Positions 1 to 13,124 of a DNA stretch of 64,000 nucleotides are shown piece after piece (positions within the stretch are counted from its first letter, which is position 1; every line of letters begins with the position of its first letter). Position numbers and translations under genes: made by a program. Source of the DNA: Callipepla californica brunnescens (taxonomy: Eukaryota > Chordata > Aves > Galliformes > Odontophoridae); NCBI GenBank assembly GCA_023055505.1, contig JALIRH010000077.1, positions 1,178,001 through 1,242,000 of the forward strand, written 5' to 3'. The notes under the pieces were generated by a model. That model did no database searches and was not told where the DNA came from. It worked only from the letters and a program-made list of their open reading frames with translations.

Positions 1-10
1 AGAGGGACAA

Positions 11-191
11 TTACGAGATCAACTCATCACCAGTAGGAATGAACACCAGAGTTGTTGAATGATGTGCCCTTTCAAAATCTGGCACAGCATGGAGGTTTTT
101 CACTGGCTTCGAGCTATTCTGGTTTAGAGCAATCTCTCCAGCTAGGGCAGTTTTAGGTGGAACCTGTAGCAACATTCCTGATAGAGGCAGA
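11..191 (-). other. Possible alternative last exon (unconfirmed)
   Basis: A minus-strand frame stays open to a TAA at 11-13. At 192-193 there is an AG preceded by a strong pyrimidine tract (TTTTCTTCTCCTCTATCTTCCAG). An exon starting at 191 would take the phase 2 left by the MAD12 exon 4788-4964 and read about 59 more codons to the stop, with no transmembrane segment. If spliced, this would give a soluble ectodomain form. I do not recognise the peptide (for example GMLLQVPPKTALAGE), and compatible phase alone has a one-in-three chance. The usual polyadenylation signal would lie outside the window. Confidence 0.2.
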
Positions 192-838
192 CTGGAAGAT
201 AGAGGAGAAGAAAATTTCAGCAAGTCATCTGCATTTGTTTCCTTAAAATCAAACTGGAGGTCACAAAAGATGACAGACTGTGAGATGACTAAAAATTGAT
301 TCCCTCTTGTTTTTTGTTTTGGTTTTTTTTTTTAATTTTTTTAACAAGATGGAACTCAACTCTTCTGGAGTTTCGCACCTCTTCTAAAAGGAAAAGCAGA
401 ACTGCACATGATAAATTGTCATTTAAACAGCACAGGTAATCTGAACACTGATATATATCAGAACAATCTTGACTAAAATTAGTAATTATAGGAACAAAAT
501 GATATCCATACAGCTATCAAAATAGCTGGTATTAAGTAGCCCTACAAGTGTCATAATTTATATCTCAGGGATTAGCTAATCAGGAACTCTTGTCACTGCT
601 TGCAAACTACAGCAATGTTCATCTTCTGTTTAATTTCAGATTTAGTCCCCCACCTAAGAAAGGAGCTTGAAGAACACAGTTACCAAGGCTAGAAAAGTCT
701 GTGAAAGTGCAAATGTGGTGGAAAAAGTTCACTGTTGGATCTGGTAATTGGCAGTTTCAAGAGGGGCAACCAAATCTTAAGCAAGTAATTTCATTTTCCT
801 TCTAATTGTAAACATTCTACTGAGTGACTTGTTTTTGA

Positions 839-880
839 CAAAAACAAACAAACAAAACAAAAAACAAACAAACAAAAAAA
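839..880. repeat. CAAA-type simple repeat
   Basis: Imperfect tandem units of CAAA/CAAAA, probably a decayed A-rich tract. Confidence 0.85.
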
Positions 881-1168
881 CCACAGTAGTTTTGCTAACA
901 AAATTTGCTTTGGGATACTTTGGGAGTTATTTAGGGCAGGGCTGTAATTTCCAAAGGAGAATAAAAATTCTCAAATCACACTGGAATTGAGGGTTGACTG
1001 CCAAGTAGTTTCCTTAAACTCCAGCCATAAAGTTCAAAGTGAGATGCACCCACCAGGATGAAGAGGATCTGGCTGGCTCTGAGCTATGGCAGAATTCTTG
1101 CTCTGTCCACATACACTTGTTTTCCTAGAAATTATTGTGATAAACACATATTAAAAAAAATAAAGGAT

Positions 1169-1188
1169 AAAAAAAAAAAAAAAAAAAA
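1169..1188. repeat. Poly-A tract (20 A)
   Basis: Uninterrupted run of A on the plus strand, with further A-rich sequence just before it. No target duplication or retrocopy body is evident next to it. Confidence 0.9.
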
Positions 1189-3647
1189 GACTGAAATGAT
1201 TTCTGCATCTAAATTCAGGATGCTTAAAGGAAATCTGAAATACCTTTTATTTTTTTCGGATGACCACAAGTCAGAAATTGCACTCCGAAAAGGCTGTTCA
1301 TATCTTACATTTAATTTCCTCCAAAGCAAATTCCTCTACTTATAAATCCCTGTGCTTGTTCATTGATATTTTTTCTAACTTCAGAAAGTATGCACTGTGA
1401 TCTGAGTGTGTAATGTATCAGTTGGATTTCCTACCATGCAGAACAACTTCTCTCAAACAACGGAATGCTGAGTACCAGTTTTATGACACCAGGTTCAAAG
1501 TGGAGCCTTAGTTACTCACAGACCTAGAGAAGCAAACCAAGGCATTCTGAAGAACAGTTTCCCTTTGTATTACTTTCATCTTCTAATACTCAAAACTAAT
1601 GCCGTGCCTACTTCCAAAAATTATTTTTTGGATAATTGAGTAAAAATCTCTATTCACAGCCTGAAGATCTCCAATAATAGTCTGCAAGATTATTTAAAAA
1701 AAAATAAAAGTGAAAATACAAACAGAGCTCCAATTCTTTTGCTGTACACTAGATGTCAGTGGTGCATGCTACAAGTACTTTTTGTTGGCCAAAGACAGCA
1801 TTCAGCTAGGACAGCATTAAATCTCTGCAAGGTTTTAACAGCCTCTCGTAAAAATTCTGTTAGCATTTTCTTGACAAACCCTATTTTAACAGGTTTGTAA
1901 CTCAACTGTGCACATTAACTCCATCATGAAGCATGACACACAGTGCAAAAGGATTCAGACGGGGTAAGCATTCTATTTCTAATGGTGGACATTTTCCACT
2001 TAATGTATGCAGGAGAAATTTTCTGAATTTCACTTCTTTATGCTCTAATAAATCAAACACCCTTTCATATGAAAGATTAAAAAAAAAAAAGAGGCTGATC
2101 ATTTCGGTCTGCAGTATTATCTAAATGGCCTCAAAGTCTTTTAGGGGTTTGACGAAGAAGGAGAAAATATCAAAGTATAGTTACTATTCAGACATTTTTC
2201 AGCCTAACAAGACAGATTGATGGTTAATAAAGATGTCAGAGAATCAGTTGTAGCAGTCCTAAGGTAAAGGATGAATCTCTCACTGTTTATCAGTCTGAAA
2301 AAGTACAGGACAGGGGAAAATTAGCATCTATTAAGAGAGACAGAGATTTTTCCTGGCTAGCAATTAGGAATACAGGGCAGCTGTTTGATGATTTCTAGAC
2401 TATGCAACCTGACTATACAACCTCTCTCCCATCATTACCCACTGTTTTGATTGAAGCTTTCTCTGACTAATCTATTTTCTGCTACAACCCCAAGCAGATT
2501 CCTGGCTGGCTGTAGGATGACTGTGGTTCCTGGCAATCCGTTCCTAGTAGCACTGCTTTATGTCCTGTGATCCCTCAAACAATAACAACTCCAGGGAAGA
2601 TGGCCACAGAAGGAATTTCTTTTTAGATCTGGGTAAGAGCTGAGTGAAATCTCTTGAGGTTCACCCACTGGATAGCATAAACTTCAGATTCCATGCTACA
2701 GAACTCTTCTTTCATTTCTCCCCTTTTACTTCTAGTAAGCTGACACTTAATCACCTCTAGCCTAAAGCCTGGAAAGCATTCCCCAGGGTTTTGCTCATTT
2801 ACATATTTAAAAGCTTTTGAAGAGCAGAAAGAGAATAAAAAAAAAGAAAACAACAACAAAAAAAGTTGAGCATGCAGGCACATGGTGCATTCCAATGGGA
2901 TTACTTCTACGTTGATAATATCCCATGCATTTTCAAACTAGGCAAATGAATAACTTTCAGTTCTCACTTGAAAATTTGCTTTTTAACTACTGTAACTCTT
3001 TCTCTGCATTCTTCTGTGGACACACAAACACCCCTAAAAAGATATCACTGCATTTTCGATGGGCACCAAAATGAAGGACAAGACATTTTCTCTCAAAGAC
3101 AGTCTGCAAGAGGGAACTATTCTCCCCATGGACTTGAACAAACTCCATGGATAATCAACAGCAGATCCACAGGGTGCTTTCCATAGAGAAGAGAATAAAG
3201 GTTTACAGGATTTTTAACTATCATCAAGGTCACGTGTTTTCTGAACTTGGACAGCATTACATAACTTATTTTTGAATTTGTGTATTTCTATTGGGTTCCC
3301 ACTACAGCCATATTTCCAACTAGTTAAGACTGGAAGAAACCTGCTGGATTTAGATACCCCAGAAGGGGAGAAGTAACAATAGGACAAATTGCTCCCAAGA
3401 TCAAAAAGGACCATATGAGTGAGAAGTTCGGAGACTGGAGAAAGTCCAGAGAAAACTGTAAGTGATTAAAAAATGTGAAATATGTTTCCGAGTGCAGAAT
3501 GCAAGGAATTTGTCAAGAAAAAATTAAGAGGATAATGTGATCATAAGCTTTTGTTTTGGTTGAGTGAGAAATTAAAAGCACCAATTGGCTGCTTCAATCT
3601 AGCACTCACAGTTGTAATAAAATTCAGTGGTTGAATCTGGACAAATT

Positions 3648-3665
3648 AAAAAAAAAAAAAAAAAA
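3648..3665. repeat. Poly-A tract (18 A)
   Basis: Uninterrupted run of A on the plus strand. No attached retrocopy is recognised. Confidence 0.9.
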
Positions 3666-4787
3666 GGCAAAAAAGCTGTAGCTTTTGACAGCAAGAATAA
3701 TTACTTCTGCAATAACAACACAAAGGTTGTAGTTGATTGCATTTTCTTGTGCAGTTCCTTTGCTGAAAGATGTGTCCAAAACAGAATTAATTCTGGGAAT
3801 TCCTATGATCTTTATTATAGCAGGTCAGACTGATCACAGTCATCTTTTCCAACCTATAAACTCTGAATATATGCAGAGCTTTAGTATGCTATAATTCATC
3901 TGTACTAAATTAAGAGCTCGAGAGAACAAGCCCTTTTTCAATCACAGTCCACTGAGATAGCTCACAGCCATTTGCTTTATAGGCTGCTGACTGAGGTGCT
4001 GCTTTTTGCCATCATTGAGCAGCCTGGTCTAGTTTTCACTGCAATAAAAAGCAAACACAAAAATGGAAAAGAAACAAAAAGAGTCTGCTTAAGACAAAGA
4101 TTTTGATTAGTGTTTTCCTTGCATGGATACGTATGCAGAACGCTCCAACAAATACACAGTTTCTACCAACATGATTCCATTATTCTGTGACCACGCTCAC
4201 ATGCTGGCAGCTGAATGGGTTGAAACACTAATTTTGTTTCAAAACATACTTGCTCCCAGTGATGTCTCCAAAAAAAAAAACCAAAAAAAAAACAAACGCA
4301 ACAAAAAAGAAAAAGCCATGTCAAGACATTACATTAATTTTGTTTTCTTATCCATGCAATATCTAGCTTTCCTCTTCCCTTGGTTTTCCATCAAAAATGA
4401 AGGAGAGATGTTCCAGACAGCGACTCCAGAAAGCCTGGAGGTGAATGGAGCAACAAAGCCCTAGCTTGGATCTCACAGAGCAGTTTTGATACAGAAAAGG
4501 TATATTCTTTCAGAGAATTTAAAACAGAAGCTCATCTCCAGGGCAGACCAAATGGATTGTAAACTCTCACAGGAACAGAATCTAAACCACATGCACTGGG
4601 GTTATCCAGTTCAGGGGAATGGATTGGATCTTAAGCTATACATCCTCCAGATGTAGACACTGTACGTTGGTTCTTCAAAGGATTTCTCCTGTTCCTGTTG
4701 TGTTGAACCAGTTACTAACAGAGACACACCAACAAGCTTCAAAACAGTCCTCAGAAGCATGAAAAGAATGACAAACAATATACTTAC

Positions 4788-4964
4788 TTAAAAAGTTCAT
4801 TCCTCATTATAGCTCTATTTGTTTGTGGGTCAATTGCATAGACCATGAGGTCAGACTTGGTATAATCCTCTTCAGAGTATCCATCCCCAAACCTCCGTGC
4901 ACCAATGGATTCCACCACAACGGTCGCACCAGGAATCTGATCTTGGACATAGCGTTCCAGAATC
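4788..4964 (-). CDS. PCDH15: PCDH15 exon: first half of MAD12 (phase 2 to 2)
   Basis: One base completes the split Gly, followed by 58 codons ([17 protein letters not shown] to [10 protein letters not shown]) and two bases of a Lys codon. The acceptor is CACCTTTAG and the donor is TTTTTAA|GTAAGTA. MAD12 supports parallel dimerisation of PCDH15 next to the membrane and lies close to LHFPL5 in the transduction complex (known from mammalian work). The following exon, which should read K-F-L-D-G-K and lead into the transmembrane helix, is not in the window. Confidence 0.95.
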
Positions 4965-6904
4965 CTAAAGGTGACATGAATGAGATACTACTAGACAATA
5001 ATCACTGACTTGGATGGTAACCTTCAGAGCACTTTTTAAAAAAACTTCATTCTAACACAAATCTCTTGAATGCTCAGCTCTTGGGAAAAGCTTAGCAGTG
5101 TTAGGTCATTAGAAACAGCGACCCTTAAGTCCACCACTTAAGTATTTATGACATCAGTTGAGTTGTAAACGGCTCATAGGAAACACCATCTATATTTCAC
5201 CAAAACCACCACCTTGTCATCCTTTTATTAAGCTATATGATTTCAGAACTCTTCAGTTCCAGCCTCGCACAGGGTGCATACAGTAAATTTTCACACCCAG
5301 AATCAACAACAACAGGAAAACACTTTCTGTGGGATATTTCATCTGTTCCTCTAACACAGCACAACATATCAGGTGCCAGAACATCTGCTACTCTGGAAAG
5401 CATGAGCAAGTTTTATAGCCGTAAGAAAGTTGGAATATTGGGCTGATAAGTTTACCACAGAAAAGAATATAATAACTGCAGAAGTTTAGCAAGCAGAAGA
5501 AAGATGTCATTGGAATTTGCAGGCAGCTATGCCCAACATCACAAGGGCATAACAACAATAAACCAAAACAAATATGTTCTTTTTCCAAAGAGAAGGTTTC
5601 ATTACAATCTGCCAGAGTGCAGAAAGGCATACTGCAGATATGTACAACAGTATGACAATACAAAAGAACAATACAATTCTGAGGACATAAAACCAATTAG
5701 AAAAAAATCCTTTTTTTCATTTTAATTGTCATTTGTTCTTGATGATGCAGCACACTATCACTGAAGATACTTCTTTTTTCTTTTTGTTTTCTGACTACTT
5801 ACTGTCCAGAAGAATCTTACTGTATGCTTTGGAAGACTTTGTTTTGCATTCAAAATGTTGCATTTTTCTGCAGCTTTCCATGAAGAATTGTTTATGGGGT
5901 TATTCATAAAATGTGATCTTATTCCTACAATATTCAAAGAGCCAAAAGGAGAATGGATGCCTGCAGAATGTCCCTCCAAACAAAGAAATCAGATGTGGTC
6001 ATGCTGAAAGTGTTTGTGGTGCCTGCAGAAGCAAAATGTCAATGGTGCAAGGACATCACTGAGCACCTGACAACTTTCTGCACAGACAACAAACACACCT
6101 GCGCCTTAGATGTGTTATTTTATAGGAAAGTTATGCTTGTAATTCACTGCTGTTCTAATGAGCAATTTTAGAAAGGGCAGTATCTTACAGTAGTTAAGAT
6201 ATGTATGTTATTTCCTTCCAACTTGTCTGATCTGCTACTCTGATGGGGCCAGCAAAACTTGCTGAGTTTCTGTAGCAGACTGCTTCTGTGTGCCTGCAAC
6301 ACTGCTTATCCAACCAGGAGATACAGTGGTATTAGAGCTCAGCTGTATGTGCTTCAAATTCTGTATGCAGCAAGCAGAACTGGTGCTCCCATCAAGACCA
6401 GTTTGGATGGACAGTAGAGACGGTGTGGAGCCAAACTGCAGCAAGAACGGATGAAGCCAGAAGAAGAACGGAAAGACAGTGATATCAGGAGAGCTTTATC
6501 CATAGCTGTAGGGCACAGACAGAATTAATCCCAAAGGAAATGGGAAAACTACCCTTGCATGCTGACCTGCTGATGTGGGGAGGTTTACAGACTGAGGGTG
6601 AGAAGAGCAGACCACTGAGAGATATATTAACAAGGTCATAAAATCAAATATCATCAATACTGGATACAAGGGCAAAAAACAGACAGAGAAAAATAAGAGA
6701 AGCTGGAAATCTCTTCATTCCATCAGAACTATGAGTTACTGAGGAAGCACAATGTTTCTTAGGCTAATTTATGTGATAGAATATTAAAACGAAAAGCAAT
6801 AGCTTATTTATGATGCAAGAGCAAGGGAATGAGAGGGAGCATGCTGCCTGATGCACCCAAGATGCAGAGGAAGACCAACCTCATGTAATAAGATCATCAG
6901 TGAC

Positions 6905-7180
6905 TATAGAATCCTAGAATCCTAGAATCACCCAGGGCTGGAAAAGACCTCCAAGATCATCCACTCCAACTGTCCACTTATCACCAGTATTTCCCACTAA
7001 CCCATGGCCCTCATTACAACATCTAAACATTTCTTGGACATCTCCAGGGATGGTGACTCTATCACCTACCTCGGCAGCCCATTCCAGCGCATGACCACTC
7101 TTTCAGAGAATTATTTCCCAACGTCCAACCTGAATCTCCCTTGGTGCAGCTTGAGGCCATTCCCTCTAGAAGTCACTTGC
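6905..7180 (-). mobile_element. CR1 LINE fragment (3' end)
   Basis: Reverse-oriented CR1 3' end. It starts with tandem copies of the CR1 terminal octamer type (AGAATCCT repeated), then the hallmark 'GGCTGGAAAAGACCTCCAAG' and 'ATCATCCACTCCAACTGTCC', and the segment 'TTGAGGCCATTCCCTCTAGA'. It is truncated at its 5' end, as most CR1 copies are. Confidence 0.95.
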
Positions 7181-10100
7181 TGTTTTAAACAAAATCTTTT
7201 GCGGTTGCTGAGGTTACTTTACTGACACCTAGTAACTTTGCACAACCACTGATGCATGTTTATCCACTCACTTAACTCTGCTCCTCATGTGAAAATGTAG
7301 AGTGCCATGAACAAAGACGCACTCTCCAAGATTTTGAAAGACACAGCTCTGTCAGATACAGGTCCTCTTCTCTTTCCATAATGAATATGCACTGTTAGTG
7401 CAGAGCTGTTTTTGTAGTGATAACAGAAGTAGCAAGAAGCAGACAGGCTGGTGCAGTGCTGGCTGACCAGTGCCCTGTTGCATGCCTGCAGCTCACAGAT
7501 ATGGTAAACTCGTCTAATCTCCACCTCCAGCACACCCGTAACTGGCAGCCAGGGCACTAACCTGTCACAGCCACCTGAACAATAACAACTCTGCCTGGTA
7601 AATCTTGACAGAACAAATCCAGGACATGCAGATTACCATAACAAATCCCTAAACATTAGGCGAGTACAAGGGATTAAAGAAACCATAAGCTGTCTTTAGA
7701 ATGGTGTTTTTCACATGGATTCACAAAGAACAAGTCCATAAAATGTCTACCTCCCTCCTTCGTATACAACCTTCTTTTGCTACTGCAAGAGAGTTTGCTA
7801 TTGCTTTCTTGCACACAACTATTATTTTGCCCAAAATAAAACAACCTGTAAAGTTGGATGGTTCTAATGTTGGGTCACTTCTAGCAGAACTCGGTAATAA
7901 AACTCCCTATCAGAAATTCCTGGCATGGCTTCTGCTGGAATTCGTTGCCACCGAGAATAGCTTATAACAAATCAAATTGGAGAACAAAGAACAGACTACT
8001 ATCAGACTTAGGCACGTTGCAGCTGTTGGCTTCAGCTGGCATCACAAGACACACCACAGTGTGGTGGAGCATCAGTAAGATTTTATCTGAAACGCACAAA
8101 CTGCATGTTTAGTCTGAAATAGATAAAAATTGCACGGGAGACTGAAAAGCAGTAATTAAAGACTGCAATTAAAGACAGTGAAGTTGTTTTTATAAGTTGT
8201 TCTCCAGAACTTGTCAGACTGAAAAACCCAACTAGGTGGACAACTCCATGCAATGCTTGTCAGAAGGACGATTTTTTAAAATGATTGAAGTTACAAAAGC
8301 ATATGCAATTCTATTGTATTTATTAGTAAAAGTTAGATTAAAATTCACCTATTCTTTGGTAATGCAATGAGAATAGCTTTCATCCTCTCAATAGCAGTGT
8401 GGTAGAACCAAAAATTAAGTCGCGATGATGCCTTCCTACTTCTCTACCTTCATTTAACTCTGCAGATATGATGTAGTGAAAACAAGTTCCTCCCTGTCCA
8501 TCCTCATTACTATTGCTATCCAAATTCCCATCAGCAGTGCCTACACAGTGAAAGGAAGTACAAGAGGATTTTCACTGTCACTGAGGACACAATATGGCTT
8601 AAGATATTTGGACAACTCAAGCCCTGCTGCTGAGAAAGATGAGAAGAACAAGCAAATGCAAGGTTCTCTTGGAAACCACTGTGAAATTCCACATGAATCA
8701 GCTAATCTACCTGAAAACTTGGGATACAGAACCAGCCACATGAGAGCCCAGTGGCAACAGCAGCTCTAGAAGGCTCATAGTCCTTGCTCAAGATTTGCTA
8801 AGTCAGCAGCCAGTTTTTAAGACCTCTCATTGTCACTGGCAGAGAAGATGCACGATAGGGCCTGAAAACACTGTGACATTCCAGTGGTTTTGCATCCCTG
8901 AGCAGAACTGCTTGGCTGTATGCATATACTCTGAAGCTGCTCAGAAACAACTCAGTCTTAGGGACGTTCTAGACTCCTGCCATTACCTCAATTTAATGAT
9001 TGTGCAATTTCCTTAGCAGAAAATTCCATGGGAAAAAAAAAAAAAAAAGTATTTCAGTTCTCTGGCAATGGTAGCCTGCTGTGTTTAGTTTCTGAAGCAG
9101 ATAAAAATTATTTAAGAAAAAGAAAAATTCTATTTCCTTCAGGACTCTGATATAGCAGACACCGTGGACTCTGAGCAGCCTTCTGCTTGCTTTGTGTAAC
9201 TTCTGACTCCACTGACAATTCTGGCTTCCCACAATTTCTTAGCAATACAAGTCCAAACTCTTGGTATCTGAAAGTGTAAGTAAACATGGTAGCAAAGCAG
9301 AGCACACAGTCAGCTTGTGCTGCTATGCAGAATAAAAAAAAAAGCTGGAAATGTGGTTTATTTCAATCCTGAGAATACTCCTTTGCAAAAATCTTTTGAC
9401 AAAAGTTATTTCTACTATTCTATCAGACACAGTACAAATTAGATACAAAGCATGTACCTAGGCAGGAAGGAGCACAACTAAGCCAATTTACTCTGCATGT
9501 AACAACATTAAATTATTTTGGAAACAACCAAGAGATAATGCCTTTATACCTAGTTACCCCTCATCCTATAAAAGCATATTGGGTTACTGCTCAACATAAC
9601 ATAACATATCTTACATAGTACTTCAGGTTTTTTCTCCTTTTGTGCTCATCACGCATAATCCTGTCCTCCAAAAACCCTACACTCTCTCCAGTGTTTTGTT
9701 TCTGTGACTGGGGGAAGTGATACAGAGGGAACATTACACAATGCTCACCCAAACAGTAAGACAGACATCCTCACTTTGACCACAAAGACCAATCTTCAGA
9801 TCCCAGCATTAGAGATTTTTTCTGCCACAGCAAACAATTTCAAACTAAAGGAGAAGTTTACAGCTTCATCTGCTGTAAAGTCACGCACTGCATTACAGTG
9901 CTTCAGAGAAAATGTATTAACAGAACAGTTGATATTACTTGAAAGGAGGAGGAAGGAGAGTGCTGAATCGGTGCTTCCCAGCTGACAGTACTACATCAAG
10001 AAGCTAAGGTCTCCATTCCAGGAGAGGGAAAAATGCTCCCTAGAGCAACATAGACAGAAGACAAGTTCAAAAGCCCCAGTACGACCAGTGCAAGCATTTT

Positions 10101-10705
10101 GAGAAGTCTGCCTTTGCACAATGGAAATCTCTTGATAAGGCAATATCAAGGGTTTAGTGTTTACAGTTATTATGTAACTGATACTAAGCTGTAAACCAGT
10201 TAGCTACTGTTGTACCCATGCACTTCTCAAAATAAGCTGAATCCATCAGACTTTTCTGGTGAATGACTCCTTCACCACCATCTGAACAGTCATAATTGAA
10301 GTGGGTGAAAGAAATGGCAAATCTGACAGTGATGTGCAGTCCAGAGGATATGGAAAGCTTGCAGATGAAATTAAAGGAGCTGGTGGAAAACTGAGGCGCT
10401 TATTGAATTACGCTATGGAATCACTACGTCATCAGAAATGCCAGCTGAAGACATACTCACTTTATCTCTCAAAAAGTGAAAACTCCTATGCCAAGTAGAG
10501 AGTGATGTTTTAAATCTTTTCTTCTGTGGTGTATTTCTTGGACCATTAACCAACACACTTCTCAGGCTATGCTGAGTAAGCCTTTCCAGTGCGAGCGTTC
10601 TGAATTATGTATTTCCTAATAGCTTGTAACCACTCTCTAGTGAATGTTACAGACGGCTGGGGAGAATTTGATGTAGCCTGCTGTCCTGTTTAAATCACCA
10701 TTTTG

Positions 10706-10748
10706 TATGTGTGTGTATGTGTGTGTGTGGGGGGGGAGGGGGGGGGGG
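10706..10748. repeat. TG microsatellite fused to poly-G runs
   Basis: A (TG)n tract with TATG interruptions (10706-10728) runs directly into eight G (10729-10736), one A, and eleven G (10738-10748). It is highly purine-asymmetric and likely polymorphic. Confidence 0.95.
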
Positions 10749-10991
10749 CGAGATCACTGTAATTTCAAAAACTATCAACTGTATGCTTTTCTAACGTACC
10801 ATATCCTCAATGTATTGCAATTGGTGGTTAGCGGTATATTCTCAAAGCTTAATATTTAACAGCATTCCACTGGCATAAAAAAGTGACACAAAAGAGCTGA
10901 ATAACCTCTGGTGTGGCCAATTTTGCTAATGACAGTCTTTTTTATGCTAATGAATTACACCAAATGTTCTCATTTCATAAATTAATGCACC

Positions 10992-10996
10992 ATCTG
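10992..10996. repeat. Target-site duplication ATCTG, left copy
   Basis: ATCTG immediately outside the left terminus (TGTTGTGG) of the retroviral element. It matches the ATCTG at 13509-13513. A 5-bp duplication is typical of ERVL-like integrations. Confidence 0.75.
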
Positions 10997-11005
10997 TGTT
11001 GTGGT

Positions 11006-12600
11006 TTAACTCATCTCTAGAGTATGAGAACCAAAAGACTCATTGTCAACCTTGGAGATAAGATCAGACCATTTTCTCTGTCTGTAGAACTGCCTGCTTG
11101 AAACCAGGGCTGCCATTTTCCTGGAAGGACTCTCTCTTGTGACTGTTTTCCTGTGCAACTCATGTACCTGTGCCTGTAGGGTCAAGGTGGGTTTTCCATC
11201 CCACTTCCTCTTATCCCTCAGCATGGTCTTGCAGGTAAAATCACAGAATGGTACATGGTGTGTACCCACTATATCCTCTCTCCCAAGCAGAGGAACACTT
11301 ACTTCTAATAGCTGAGATATTGATTTGTACAGGTGGGGAACAAGACATATTGTCTTCAAATTGATGGACCTCCTGGGACAGTTTCTCCATAGCCAAGACA
11401 CTGGCCTGTAGAGAGGAAGAGAGACTATCTTTATATTGTCAAAGCAAGATAGCCACTTTTGACATCTTTGCAGTTCAGTCCTGCCAGGGTGCTGGTATAC
11501 GATGATGGTGCAATTCCACACAACTCCTCGCCACCTCGGTCACATCTATATCACGTTATCTGAATTCTGGGAGTTGCTATCATTGTCCAAGTTCATTCCA
11601 TACATCACCTGCACCACAGCTAGTTTCTTCAAGAACTGGACATCTTTTTCCATTGGCCTGGGTTAAATACCAAGTTTTCCTTGAAGGGATTATCTTTCTC
11701 TCACGGCTGACAGGAGTCACCACCATAGGGTGAAAGACTGTATCCATTTTTCAATTGCTTTATCAATGCCACTTGTCCTAGAAAGTGATCCCAGCTGCTT
11801 GGCTTCACTGCCCACTAAGTCCAGGCTATTGGCCTCATCATTCCAGCTCTGGAGCAGTCAGATGGCAATGTGCACAACTGAACAATGGCCATAATCTCTT
11901 CGCAAATCTCACAGCTCAATGTTAGGAGTTGGGTGGTTCCTGTCTCTTCCTCTTCCTCCTGCTTTTGTGATGGCCCCACTTCATCATCTTCTTATTCTCC
12001 AAACAAATAAGCTTCTCTCTTTGCAAAACCTTCTGACTTTCATAGACTTTTTCTTGTCTTGCTAATGGGAACAATCGACATTGGCACTGGTTGGTTTTCT
12101 GGTTGAACTGTGGGGCTTGTCACAGAGATTGTAGTGACCACAGGACTGGTTGTGATGGTTGTGGCACCTGCAGGGCCAGACAGGAGGGTAAGACTAACCT
12201 CATGGTCTGCCAAAAAGGTCAGAGCAACTGCAGGATCTGTTGTGAGTGTTGGAGCTGCTGCAGGGTCTAGCACAATTGGAGGGACTGTTGCATCGTCATC
12301 AGACCCAGATGTATTCTCTTCCCCTTGAGGATGCTTAATGGTGTTGAAAAGAGCTCTGTAGGCATGGGCCAAGCTCCAGCACACTGCAGTGATCTGTGTC
12401 CCTTTAGGACTGCCAGGACAATAGTAGACCTTTTCCAAATATTCTATTAGATTCAGGATTCTGAAGCTGTTCAGAGGTGAAGATCCAAACCTTTGGGAGG
12501 GAATGCCACTCAGAACTATCCTGCATCAGGGCAGATCTCTGGGTGACGTTCCTGAATAAATGTTTAATTTTAAACATAACCCGAAACACATTAATGACTC
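11006..12600 (-). pseudogene. Decayed internal (probably gag-region) retroviral coding sequence
   Basis: Two longer open stretches on the minus strand (12040-12438, and 11006-11521 nearer the 3' end) are separated by frame changes and stop codons, and another open piece lies at 12404-12589. The 12040-12438 piece ends in a repetitive Pro/Thr/Ala/Val-rich segment. Position directly after the 5' LTR suggests gag-region origin, but I see no zinc knuckle or capsid motif I can name. No protease, reverse transcriptase, integrase or envelope is visible. The element cannot encode an intact protein. Confidence 0.5.
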
Positions 12601-13124
12601 ACAGCAATAGGAGCATGCTGGTTTGAACATCCCACTGATATTCAAAATTCTCAAGTGTTGTTGTAACTAGCTCTTGAGCTCTATGGAAAGAAGGAAAAGT
12701 GAAAGGGATGTGGAGGGACTGCTGGAAAGTGTCCACCTCTATCTCCTCCACAGCCGGGCTCCCCGGCAAAGTTTGCAATTACTGATAGTATCAACAATAT
12801 GGATTCCATAGCCCAAAGACGATTGCAATGCTGAATACATACAAACCAAAAGTTTCTCAGCTGCCAATTTTATCACGATACAGGCCAAGGCCACACAGCA
12901 TAGCAAAACAAAAACATTAATCCAACCCCAGAAATGACAAATAGTGCAGAAGGGAAAATAAGCAGCAAGCAAGGTGCTACACAATATAGCTCCCTAAGAA
13001 GTCTCTCAAAGAGCTCCATAAATAGGGAAAAAAAAATCAACATTTTGACCAGCAACTATCAAACTACCACAGCACACAGTGCTGTCAGATAAAACTACTT
13101 ACTAAGAGAAAAGGAAAAGAATCA

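Larger units (their letters stand above)
1..4787 (-). other. PCDH15 intron (5' part), downstream of the MAD12 exon
   Basis: AT-rich intronic sequence with scattered A runs (1169-1188, 3648-3665, around 4270-4310) and a CAAA-like tract at 839-880. No cadherin or transmembrane exon was found on the minus strand. The only exon-like item is the open interval ending at the stop codon at 11-13, listed separately. I see nothing else I can support. Confidence 0.7.

Noticed and set aside
1058..1345. Plus-strand 95-codon frame with a poly-lysine stretch
   Set aside because: The lysine run is the A20 tract at 1169-1188; no coding support on either side.
1..4787. Expected PCDH15 transmembrane exon
   Set aside because: Searched on the minus strand for the KFLDGK...YYGEGG and hydrophobic helix signatures and for matching splice sites; nothing fits, so it is placed outside the window.
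12110..12328. Plus-strand Val/Ala-rich open frame
   Set aside because: Shadow of the repetitive Pro/Thr/Ala-rich frame on the minus strand of the retroviral remnant.
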